Below, in pieces: positions 1-5,756 of a DNA stretch of 6,094 nt. The position numbers and the translations under genes were made by a program. Below the pieces are notes generated by a model. The model saw only the letters and a list, made by a program, of their open reading frames with translations, was not told where the DNA came from and did not search any database. The DNA comes from Candidatus Anaerobutyricum stercoripullorum (GTDB lineage Bacteria; Bacillota; Clostridia; Lachnospirales; Lachnospiraceae), in assembly GCA_019114885.1 (NCBI GenBank), contig DXEQ01000292.1, positions 1 through 6,094 of the forward strand. Reading direction: 5' to 3'. Position 1 is the stretch's first letter, and every line of letters starts with the position of its first letter.

Positions 1-89
1 ATAAACACAATTTATTCTTTTTACAAACTTTTTATTGCGAAAATTCCGGACAGCGGCTGAGCGGAGGACGTGTGCATTTGTAAAAAAGG
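1..89. other. AT-rich lead-in, no gene seen
   Basis: This short stretch precedes the operon promoter. It holds AT-rich runs and a GC-richer patch around 46-70, and I see no open reading frame with a ribosome site, no convincing terminator and no RNA gene in it. It may be the tail of an upstream intergenic region. Confidence 0.5.
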
Positions 90-118
90 TTGACAAACCG
101 AAAGTGGCTGTATATACT
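90..118 (+). promoter_or_regulatory. Sigma-A-type promoter of the GntR-ABC operon
   Basis: A perfect -35 hexamer TTGACA lies at 90-95 and a -10 hexamer TATACT at 113-118, separated by exactly 17 bases, the optimal spacing. It points at the GntR start at 184, which would give a leader of roughly 60 bases. Being so close to consensus it should be strong unless repressed, and an inverted repeat overlaps the -10 element and the expected start point. No other promoter is obvious before the three-gene operon. Confidence 0.85.
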
Positions 119-148
119 AAGTGTACTAGTAGTATTAATACACTTAGT
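116..148. promoter_or_regulatory. YtrA-type operator, perfect 10-bp inverted repeat
   Basis: The arms ACTAAGTGTA (116-125) and TACACTTAGT (139-148) are perfect reverse complements separated by 13 bases. The core reads AGTGTA, 13 bp, TACACT (120-144), the half-sites and spacing I recall for the B. subtilis YtrA operator. An extra 8-bp palindrome TACTAGTA (124-131) lies at the inner edge of the left arm. The left arm overlaps the last three bases of the -10 hexamer and the repeat spans the likely transcription start, so bound repressor would block RNA polymerase. The inferred ligand is the GntR protein encoded just downstream. Confidence 0.85.
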
Positions 149-183
149 GTTCTGTATAAGGTGGAAGAGAAAGGAGGGCGCGG

Positions 184-621
184 ATGATCATTCTGGATTA
201 CAGTGACAAACGGCCCATCTATGAGCAGATTGTAGATAAGATGCAGATTCTTATTGCCAACGGCGCTCTGGAACCGGACGAGAAGCTGCCGTCGGTGCGT
301 TCGCTGGCGGTGGAGCTGTCGATCAATCCCAATACGATCCAGAGGGCATACAGCGAACTGGAGCGGTCCGGATTCATTTATTCGGTCAAGGGCCGGGGCA
401 ATTTTGTTCGGGCCGATGAGCATTTAAAAGAAAAGCGGCAGGCGAAGATTCTGGAGTCGCTGAGGAAGCAGGTGATATCCTGCCGGGAGCAGGGGATAAC
501 CAGAGAAAAGATTCTTCACTGTGTGGATAACGTGTATCAGGACGGGAGGGATTCCGGCCGGACCTCCATGCCGCGGGAGGAGAGAGAGGAAGGACAGAAA
601 GGAGCAGTGCCGAATGATTGA
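184..621 (+). CDS. YtrA-subfamily GntR transcriptional repressor
   Basis: This encodes a 145-aa DNA-binding regulator, predicted to repress its own ABC-transporter operon. Residues about 10-75 form the GntR winged helix: PIYEQIVDKM opens the domain, LPSVRSLA (35-42) starts the helix-turn-helix, INPNTIQRAY (47-56) is the recognition helix, and GFIYSVKGRGNFV is the wing. Only about 70 residues follow, with a helical stretch at 78-118, too short for the FadR, HutC or MocR effector domains. That length and the ABC gene downstream fit the YtrA subfamily. The start is supported by AAGGAGG at 171-177, six bases upstream. The last 19 residues are charged and unlike a folded domain; they overlap the ribosome site and start of the ATPase gene, so the tail may exist mainly for translational coupling. 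The inducer cannot be read from the sequence. Confidence 0.93.
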   Translation: MIILDYSDKRPIYEQIVDKMQILIANGALEPDEKLPSVRSLAVELSINPNTIQRAYSELERSGFIYSVKGRGNFVRADEHLKEKRQAKILESLRKQVISCREQGITREKILHCVDNVYQDGRDSGRTSMPREEREEGQKGAVPND

Positions 622-1513
622 GATCAGAAATGTGAGCAAATGTTTTGGAGAGACCCAGGCGGTTTCCCGCGTGAGTCTGACGCTGCGGGAAGTAAATGTA
701 TTCGGAATGCTTGGGACGAACGGGGCGGGCAAGAGTACCCTGCTTCGGATGATGGCGGGAATTCTGCGCCCCGATGAGGGGGAGATTCTGATTGACGGGG
801 AAAGTGTATGGGATAACCCGGAAGTAAAGAGGAAGTTTTTCTATATTCCGGACGATCCGTACTTCTTTACCGGCAGTACGCCGGAAAAGATGGCGGAGAT
901 CTTCGCGGTATATTATCCGGAGTTTGACCGCAGACGGTTCCGGAAGTTCCTGCTTCGGTTTCAACTGGACGGGGAGAGAAAGATTCAGACTTTCTCCAAA
1001 GGCATGAAAAAGCAGCTCTCCATTCTGCTGGGACTCTGCGCCAACGTGCCGTATCTGTTCTGTGACGAGACCTTTGATGGACTGGATCCGGTCATGCGGC
1101 AGGGGATGAAAGGGATTTTTGCCAGACAGATGGATGAGAAAGGACTGACCCCGGTGATCGCTTCCCATAATCTGCGGGAGCTGGAGGATATCTGCGACCA
1201 CATCGGTCTGCTCCATCAGGGCGGCGTGCTTTTATCCCGGGAATTACAGCAGATGAAGACCGATCTTCACAAGATACAATGCGTTCTCCCGGAGGAAGCA
1301 GATGCCGGACTGCGGGAAGAGATGGATATTCTGAACATGACCCGTCGGGGAAAATTACTGACGCTGACGGTGCGGGGAGAGGAATCGAGGATTCTTGAGC
1401 GGCTTGCGTCCATGCAGCCGGCTTATCTGGAATCACTTCCACTGTCCCTGGAAGAGATCTTTATTGCTGAGACGGAGGTGACTGGCTATGACGTCAAAAA
1501 TATCCTTTTCTAA
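614..1513 (+). CDS. ABC transporter ATP-binding protein (YtrB/EcsA-like)
   Basis: This is a 299-aa nucleotide-binding subunit expected to power the permease encoded next. Visible motifs are Walker A GTNGAGKST (34-42), a signature in the variant form FSKGM (127-131), Walker B YLFCDE (147-152) with catalytic E152, the D-loop GLDP (156-159) and switch histidine H185 in ASHNLREL. The usual Q-loop glutamine is not seen; the segment reads FYIPDDPYFF (76-85), placing Asp where Gln is expected, as I recall in some ABC-2-type ATPases. About 90 residues after the ATPase core form the C-terminal extension common in this group. I chose ATG 614 because it has AAAGGAG (598-604) upstream and begins right at the domain (MIEIRNVSKCFG); the frame is open further upstream, but only inside the GntR gene. 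It overlaps the GntR gene by 8 bases and the permease gene by 26. Substrate and direction of transport are unknown; export or stress response to cell-envelope drugs is suggested only by the YtrA context. Confidence 0.93.
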   Translation: MIEIRNVSKCFGETQAVSRVSLTLREVNVFGMLGTNGAGKSTLLRMMAGILRPDEGEILIDGESVWDNPEVKRKFFYIPDDPYFFTGSTPEKMAEIFAVYYPEFDRRRFRKFLLRFQLDGERKIQTFSKGMKKQLSILLGLCANVPYLFCDETFDGLDPVMRQGMKGIFARQMDEKGLTPVIASHNLRELEDICDHIGLLHQGGVLLSRELQQMKTDLHKIQCVLPEEADAGLREEMDILNMTRRGKLLTLTVRGEESRILERLASMQPAYLESLPLSLEEIFIAETEVTGYDVKNILF

Positions 1514-3629
1514 ATTACTGAAAGAAAATCTGCGGCGCCGGCCGGGAATGATCGCGCTGACCACTCTGTATTTTCTTTTTACTAGTATCATGTTTATCAT
1601 CGCGATACAGAATACCATGGCTTTTGAAGGATGGACGAGAAAAGAAGTGTACGACCAGATTCTTGTTTCCATAGGATTTTCCGATATGTCCGTTCTGTGC
1701 GCGCTTCTCGGCGTGATCGTGGGCGTCAGTGGATTTGCCTGGATGCATTCCGGGAAAAAATCGGACTTCTATTATGCTTTGCCAGTGAGACGGCGGGAGC
1801 TCTTTCGGGTAATCACAGCAGGCAGCATCCTTGTGTTTGGCGCACTGCTGCTTGTGTCTTCGCTTATCAGGCTGGCGATCACGGCAGCTCTGGGATATTG
1901 TACGCCGATGGTTTTCGCGAATCTGCTGCTCGGTCTGATCTGCTATCTTGCGACGTATGTTTCCGCCTTTCTCACAGCGGCTCTCGCCATGAGTTTGACA
2001 GGGCATATCGTTGTGGGGATTCTGGGGACAGGAGTGTTTCTCACATGGGCGCCGGTCCTGTGTAAATATATGATCACTAATTTTCAGCGCATTTTTTTCC
2101 AGACGTTTGTGAGCCCGTCGAGATTATTGGATATTCTGGATTATGGCTCACCGACTTATCTGCTGGTTCTGTACGGCAACGACAAATCCGGCATGTACAC
2201 GTTGGAGAGTGTGGCGGCAGGAAAGATACCCTGGTCCATGATTCTGCATGGGGCTGTCATCTGTCTCTGGATCGCGGCGCTGTTCATTCTGTGCCGGAAG
2301 ATTTTTGAGATTCGTCCGGCTGAGGCGGCAGGAAATGCCATGGCATTTCCGAAGATCAATCCGGTGATCCGGGTGCTGTTGGTGATTCCGATGGCCTCCT
2401 TCGTCGGCTATTACATGTACAGTCTGACTCTGTCCACCTCGAAGCTGTGGGTATTTTTTGGTGTGGCGCTCGGAGCGGTACTGATTCACGGCATCATTGA
2501 GTGCATTTTCCAGTTTGACGTACATGGACTGTGGAGCCACAGAAAACAGATGTTTGCGACCACTTTCGTCGCTCTGTGTCTGACGGCAACCTTTTATCTG
2601 GACTTGTACGGATACGACACCTATGTGCCAAAGGCGGAGCAGACGGACAGCGTCATGCTGGAGGAGACGCATTTTAACGGACGGCTGGATTATTTCTGGG
2701 GCGAAAGCGAACATGGAGTATCCGGGGAAGAAAAAGAGTCGATACTGACAGTCCTGCGGGAGGCCCTCTCGGACAGTGCGGACGATGCGGCCGCCGATAC
2801 TTCCGATGCAACGGTGGAAGAAGTTTCCCAGGGAGAAGCGGACAGCGTATCGCAGTTTTATTCCATCTATAACGGCATGAATATGTCGGACAATCCGAAC
2901 CAGAAGTTCCTGCTGGTCACTTATTATATGAAGGACGGGCGTCAGATTCGGAGAAACTACTCCATGGATACGGCAAAAGTGAATCAGGTGCTGGATCAGG
3001 CTTTTCAGATGGAATCTTATCGAAAGAGTCTGTATGCTCTCTACACGGCGGACTGGGATGCGATTGAAGAAATCACCTGGTCAGATCAGCTGAACACCCA
3101 GTCGATGACTCTGACAGAAGAAGAAAAAGAAGAATTGCTGCGGACGTATTTGAGCGAACTGGATATGCTCACCTATGAGCAGATGCGGACGACCGTTCCG
3201 ACCGGGGAACTGGAGGTGCGCCATGATACCGAGAATTACAACACTCCGTCCGAGGATTATTATTACATTTATCCGACCTTTACAAAAACGCTGGCATTTC
3301 TGGAGAAAAAGGGCTGCCCGGTTCATGAGAGCCTGGCTGACATGAATATCACTCAGATTGATGTCTGTGATTACAGAGGAAAGGAAAGTGAGGACTGGAC
3401 GGTCACGGACCCGGAACTGATCAGGCAGGTCAAAACCCATCTCAAACCGGCGGTGACCGGATACTCCATCAATGCCACCGGCTATGAAGGAAGCGATTAT
3501 CTCCTGTACGATATCACCGTATCTTTCCATAATCAGTATGGAAAATCCGTCATTACCGTGGTGACGGATGAAGAGGGGATGCGGTTGCTGGAAAGCGGGG
3601 CAGCGCCGGTTGAGCAGGCGGCGGAGTAG
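1488..3629 (+). CDS. ABC-2-type permease with large extracytoplasmic domain
   Basis: This 713-aa protein is the predicted membrane partner of the preceding ATPase. The start ATG 1488 lies inside the ATPase gene, with GGAGGTG at 1474-1480 seven bases away. I count nine hydrophobic segments at about 21-41, 66-86, 108-132, 142-165, 167-192, 251-270, 293-313, 319-341 and 356-375. The Lys/Arg clusters (11-18, 90-103, 270-276, 350-353) fall on alternate sides, giving N-terminus in and C-terminus out. FYYALPVRRRELF (94-106), just after the second segment, is the typical cytoplasmic loop of Firmicutes ABC-2 permeases. Residues about 376-713 are soluble and, by this topology, outside the cell; an acidic Asp/Ala-rich linker (about 426-455) precedes a Tyr-rich part. 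Such tails occur in Lachnospiraceae ABC permeases, possibly the family named DUF6449, but I cannot confirm that name. The tail could sense or bind a ligand. No second permease follows, so a homodimer is likely. Confidence 0.85.
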   Translation: MTSKISFSKLLKENLRRRPGMIALTTLYFLFTSIMFIIAIQNTMAFEGWTRKEVYDQILVSIGFSDMSVLCALLGVIVGVSGFAWMHSGKKSDFYYALPVRRRELFRVITAGSILVFGALLLVSSLIRLAITAALGYCTPMVFANLLLGLICYLATYVSAFLTAALAMSLTGHIVVGILGTGVFLTWAPVLCKYMITNFQRIFFQTFVSPSRLLDILDYGSPTYLLVLYGNDKSGMYTLESVAAGKIPWSMILHGAVICLWIAALFILCRKIFEIRPAEAAGNAMAFPKINPVIRVLLVIPMASFVGYYMYSLTLSTSKLWVFFGVALGAVLIHGIIECIFQFDVHGLWSHRKQMFATTFVALCLTATFYLDLYGYDTYVPKAEQTDSVMLEETHFNGRLDYFWGESEHGVSGEEKESILTVLREALSDSADDAAADTSDATVEEVSQGEADSVSQFYSIYNGMNMSDNPNQKFLLVTYYMKDGRQIRRNYSMDTAKVNQVLDQAFQMESYRKSLYALYTADWDAIEEITWSDQLNTQSMTLTEEEKEELLRTYLSELDMLTYEQMRTTVPTGELEVRHDTENYNTPSEDYYYIYPTFTKTLAFLEKKGCPVHESLADMNITQIDVCDYRGKESEDWTVTDPELIRQVKTHLKPAVTGYSINATGYEGSDYLLYDITVSFHNQYGKSVITVVTDEEGMRLLESGAAPVEQAAE

Positions 3630-3640
3630 ATTATGGTGGA

Positions 3641-3785
3641 CAGACGACGGCGGGAGCGCCCCTGCGTTCCGTGTGCCATGGCGACAGGCGGGTGGATGAA
3701 CAGACGACGGCGGGGGCGCCCCTGCGATCCGCGAGCCATGGCGACAGGCGGGTGGATGAACAGACGACGGCGGGAGCGCCCCTGC
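3641..3785. repeat. 60-bp tandem repeat, 2 full copies plus 25 bp
   Basis: Copy 1 is 3641-3700, copy 2 is 3701-3760, and a partial third copy (3761-3785) keeps the first 25 bases before diverging. Copies 1 and 2 match at 56 of 60 positions by my count. Each unit starts CAGACGACGGCGGG and each full unit contains the 8-bp palindrome GCCATGGC (3675-3682, 3735-3742). Copy 2 also has the palindrome GGGGCGCCCC. The array begins 11 bases after the permease stop. Because the period is 20 codons, reading through it gives an Arg-rich repeated peptide (RRRRERPC..., MATGGWMN). I have an impression of similar translated repeats among spurious hypothetical proteins of Lachnospiraceae, but could not check this. 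Confidence 0.92.
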
Positions 3786-3834
3786 CGCTTCGTTCGCCGA
3801 CGCCCTCAGTTCGGATGTCAGGAGTTTATAGTCA

Positions 3835-3862
3835 AGCAGGGAGGAACCGCCTGCTGCGGTTC
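3835..3862. repeat. Two overlapping, mutually exclusive hairpins
   Basis: AGCAGG (3835-3840) can pair with CCTGCT (3850-3855), or GAACCGC (3844-3850) can pair with GCGGTTC (3856-3862). The two stems share bases 3850-3855, so only one can form at a time. The second, with seven pairs and a five-base loop, is the stronger. There is no T-tract after it, so it does not read as an intrinsic terminator. It could act as a weak transcript end or RNA-stability structure for the ABC operon, or mean nothing. Confidence 0.4.
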
Positions 3863-4034
3863 ACGGCTGGCGCCGTACGGTCAGACGAAAAGCTCCGCCC
3901 TTTGTGCAAGCACAGGCCGGTCGCTTTGTCATCTTTCCTACCCGCTCCCTGCTCTTTTCCTAGTCTGTGCCACATCCTCCTTCACAGGCCGGCGGCCGAA
4001 GGACATGGGTGCGTAATGCGCCGTCTGTTTAGTT

Positions 4035-4124
4035 TTATTCTTCTTCCCAGAATAGTTCGTCCAGTGTCTTGCCCAGTACATGACAGATGGCCAGGCAGAG
4101 GCGGATAGTGGGATTGCCGTAATG
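4035..4124 (-). pseudogene. C-terminal remnant of an XRE/Cro-C1 HTH regulator
   Basis: Reading the minus strand from 4124 to the TAA at 4035-4037 gives 29 codons that include NPTIRLCLAICHVLGKTL followed by DELFWEEE and stop. This is the characteristic end of short XRE-type regulators: the last two helices of the Cro/C1 fold, then the Leu-Asp-Glu-Leu-Phe-Trp ending. The preceding 40 or so residues, including the recognition helix, are absent. Upstream in this frame the DNA is the T-tract and stem of the DUF3592 terminator and then the DUF3592 gene read in another frame, with no regulator-like sequence and no ribosome site. I therefore call it a 5'-truncated remnant, not a gene. The intact surviving end suggests a fairly recent deletion or rearrangement near 4124-4132. 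Confidence 0.75.
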
Positions 4125-4126
4125 AT

Positions 4127-4161
4127 AAAAAAGCGGAATACTGCTTACAGCAGTATTCCGC
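4127..4161 (-). terminator. Intrinsic terminator of the DUF3592 gene
   Basis: On the minus strand a perfect 13-bp stem (arms 4149-4161 and 4133-4145, GCGGAATACTGCT) encloses a three-base loop and is followed by six T residues (4132-4127). The stop codon of the DUF3592 gene (4147-4145) lies in the loop and stem, and one arm encodes its final residues, so hairpin and coding end overlap. The plus strand lacks a T-tract after the stem, so the terminator works in one direction only. Confidence 0.93.
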
Positions 4162-4519
4162 CGAGGATGCAGATCACAGCCAGACCAGCTGCGACGAGTA
4201 TCTGTGTCCAGGAAAAATGATAGAGGGTTTCCGGTGAGGAAGGGTCGTACTGAACGGGAACCTTCGTGCCGATCTGTGCGTCCTGGGGAATCGGGATCAG
4301 CTCATCGGAAACGTATTTTCTGCCTTTGACTTTATATTCTACCTTTCCCCATTTGGAGCCTGCCCGGGCTCTTTTTGTGTCTGAGAGGGAAATAGAATAT
4401 ACGGTGGCGTCGGTGGACACCAGACGGCTGCGTTTTAAAAAGAAGCCGAAAATGTGACCGGCGGCGTAGGCGATGGCCAGCACAGCGATGATGTACAATA
4501 CAAATGAATAACTGTTCAT
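4145..4519 (-). CDS. DUF3592-type small membrane protein
   Basis: This 124-aa protein has two predicted membrane segments, at residues about 6-28 and 105-123, around a soluble middle part. The middle has features of the DUF3592 family: an Ala-Thr-Val-Tyr strand after the first helix (TDATVYSISLSD, 36-47), a Tyr-x-Val-x-Gly strand (VEYKVKGRKYVSD, 60-72), then IGTKVPVQYDPSSPETLY (83-100), where the Gly-x-x-Val-x-Val-x-Tyr-Asp-Pro run is the hallmark. The family's biochemical role is not known to me. The start is set by AGGAGGC (4533-4527, minus strand), seven bases upstream. The gene stands alone with its own promoter and terminator. Family assignment is by motif recognition only. Confidence 0.85.
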   Translation of the reverse strand: MNSYSFVLYIIAVLAIAYAAGHIFGFFLKRSRLVSTDATVYSISLSDTKRARAGSKWGKVEYKVKGRKYVSDELIPIPQDAQIGTKVPVQYDPSSPETLYHFSWTQILVAAGLAVICILGGILL

Positions 4520-4552
4520 ATTTTTTGCCTCCTGTGAAATGTATCGGGGAAA

Positions 4553-4583
4553 GGGCAGTCATGGCCTGCATCGAAGGACTGCC
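4553..4583 (-). promoter_or_regulatory. Hairpin in the 5' leader of the DUF3592 transcript
   Basis: GGCAGTC (4554-4560) and GACTGCC (4577-4583) form a perfect 7-bp stem with a 16-base loop. It lies between the minus-strand promoter (4604-4632) and the ribosome site (4533-4527), inside the untranslated leader. A short outer pairing (GGGA near 4547-4550 with TCCC at 4585-4588) could lengthen it. I do not recognise a known riboswitch class, and no T-tract follows, so a transcript-stability or translation effect is all that can be suggested. Confidence 0.4.
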
Positions 4584-4603
4584 GTCCCTGTTTTCATTTT
4601 TAT

Positions 4604-4632
4604 AAAGTAGCATTCCCGCTGTCAGAAGTCAA
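4604..4632 (-). promoter_or_regulatory. Promoter of the DUF3592 gene
   Basis: Read on the minus strand, -35 TTGACT (4632-4627) and -10 TACTTT (4609-4604) are 17 bases apart, and the bases before the -10 give an extended TGC-TACTTT form. It directs transcription leftwards into the 124-aa membrane protein gene with a leader of roughly 75 bases. It sits back to back with the weaker rightward promoter of the reductase gene. Confidence 0.7.
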
Positions 4633-4657
4633 CAAAAGATTCGGAAAGGATACAATG

Positions 4658-4686
4658 CGTACAAAACAGGAAGAATGTGATACACT
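4658..4686 (+). promoter_or_regulatory. Possible promoter of the ketopantoate reductase-like gene
   Basis: An extended -10 element, TGA-TACACT (4678-4686), lies about 37 bases before the chosen start codon. The matching -35 position (4658-4663, CGTACA) fits only at ACA, so the extended -10 would have to compensate. Another -10-like TACAAT occurs at 4651-4656. The element is plausible by position but weak. Confidence 0.4.
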
Positions 4687-4722
4687 GTTACATATCGCAT
4701 GTGGAAAGGAGCAAAGAAACGG

Positions 4723-5697
4723 ATGAAAGAATATAAGAGAGAAGCAAATATGGACCGGGAAAATGTATGGGCTGACAAACGGATCGCGGTGGCGGGAGTC
4801 GGCGGAGTCGGCGGATATCTGGCGGGCATGCTGGGGCGGGCCTGCCCGCACCTGACGCTGGCAGCCAGAGGAAAGAGGAAGGAGACGCTGCAAAAGGAAG
4901 GGCTGACACTCCACAGTGATTACCATGGCGAGATTCACATTTGGCCGGAATCTGTGGTGACCATGGAAGAACTGCCGGAACAGGATTACATTTTCTTATG
5001 CGTGAAGAACTATTCGCTGGAAGAAGCCTGCATGGAACTGCGGCAGGCGGTGGGAGAGGACACGGTGGTGATTCCTGTCATGAACGGCGTGGATCCGGGA
5101 GAGAGGACGAGACATTTTCTGCAAAAAGGGACGGTGGTGGACTCGCTGATCTATATTGTGGCGTTTGCCAAGGCGGATGACTCCATCACGCAGCAGGGGG
5201 ATTTTGCCCGGCTGTGCATCGGCGCGAAGGATGTCAATGAGGTAAACCTCCGAAAAGTGCAGGAAGTGGCGGCGCTTCTCGCCGCGGCAGACATCGACTG
5301 CGAGATCGCTGAGGATATCGAGGTGGAGATCTGGCGCAAATACATCCTGAACTGTGCCTACAATGTGGAGACCGCCTGCTACGATAACACCATCGGACAA
5401 CTGCGGGACGACCCGGGGAAGGCGGCGCAGTATGAAGCGTTAGTGCAGGAAGCGTACCAGGTGGGACTGGCGAAGGGCGTGAATTTGAAAAAAGAACACA
5501 TTGACGCCATCATCCACCGTTTTTATCACGAACTGGCTGATGACGCCACCAGCTCGCTGCAGCGGGACATCCGCGATGGCAAAAGGGCGGAAGTGGACGT
5601 GTTCAGCGGCTATATCGTGCGGGAGGCGGCAAAATACGGCGTCCCGGTTCCCGTGTCAGAGGAAATGTACGAAAAACTAAAGAGGATTTGTGGCTGA
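4723..5697 (+). CDS. Ketopantoate reductase family (PanE/ApbA) protein
   Basis: This 324-aa cytoplasmic NADPH-dependent reductase would convert 2-dehydropantoate to pantoate in pantothenate/CoA synthesis, or act on a related 2-oxo acid. The N-terminal Rossmann domain shows GVGGVGG (25-31) for dinucleotide binding, R49 and K51 after the second strand (AARGKRK) where the NADPH phosphate is held, CVKNYSLEEA (93-102) and MNGVD (120-124). The C-terminal helical domain carries the catalytic lysine in WRKYILNCAYN (204-214), with N210 and N214, and the TSSLQRDIRDGKRAEVD segment (276-292), whose E290 matches the substrate-binding glutamate. Everything expected is intact and the length is normal, perhaps 10-18 residues long at the front. 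ATG 4723 was chosen for GGAAAGGAG at 4703-4711; ATG 4699 is in frame but lacks that site upstream, and ATG 4750 has a weaker one. Many Firmicutes carry several paralogues, and no panB, panC or panD gene is adjacent, so the substrate is uncertain. Confidence 0.88.
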   Translation: MKEYKREANMDRENVWADKRIAVAGVGGVGGYLAGMLGRACPHLTLAARGKRKETLQKEGLTLHSDYHGEIHIWPESVVTMEELPEQDYIFLCVKNYSLEEACMELRQAVGEDTVVIPVMNGVDPGERTRHFLQKGTVVDSLIYIVAFAKADDSITQQGDFARLCIGAKDVNEVNLRKVQEVAALLAAADIDCEIAEDIEVEIWRKYILNCAYNVETACYDNTIGQLRDDPGKAAQYEALVQEAYQVGLAKGVNLKKEHIDAIIHRFYHELADDATSSLQRDIRDGKRAEVDVFSGYIVREAAKYGVPVPVSEEMYEKLKRICG

Positions 5698-5756
5698 GGA
5701 AGATTTCTGCTGAATACTGCCTGTGTCAAAATTACGGATTGGCAGGGAAATGGCAA

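Larger units (their letters stand above)
3630..4034. other. Gene-poor stretch with repeats after the ABC operon
   Basis: No credible gene lies here. The stretch begins with the 60-bp tandem repeat (3641-3785), followed by about 250 bases with several inverted repeats: GAACCGC/GCGGTTC (3844-3862), TGTGC/GCACA (3903-3914) and GGCCG/CGGCC near 3987-3997. A 10-bp direct repeat CACAGGCCGG occurs at 3911-3920 and 3983-3992. Two overlapping plus-strand open frames cross the region, but both owe their openness to GC-rich repeats of length divisible by three and look like no protein family I know. No stem with a T-tract marks the end of the operon transcript. Confidence 0.6.

Noticed and set aside
521..613. 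N-terminal extension of the ATPase gene to ATG 521
   Set aside because: The extra 31 residues are the GntR coding sequence read in another frame, and the ATPase domain starts at ATG 614, which has its own ribosome site.
386..1216. 276-codon minus-strand open frame across the GntR and ATPase genes
   Set aside because: It lies opposite two clearly recognised genes, has no family resemblance and no ribosome site I can see. It is a shadow of GC-biased codon use on the other strand.
3641..3785. CRISPR array
   Set aside because: The unit is one continuous 60-bp tandem repeat with no separate spacers, only two full copies, and no cas gene in the window.
3671..4108. 145-codon plus-strand open frame through the repeat region
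   Set aside because: It overlaps another open frame in the same repeat, starts inside a repeat unit, has no ribosome site I can see and resembles no known protein.
4600..4938. Minus-strand open frames opposite the start of the reductase gene
   Set aside because: They cover the Rossmann-domain coding region of a clearly recognised gene and the divergent promoter region, and show no family features.
5713..5745. Possible terminator after the reductase gene
   Set aside because: Only a 5-bp CTGCC/GGCAG pairing with a long loop is visible and no T-tract follows.
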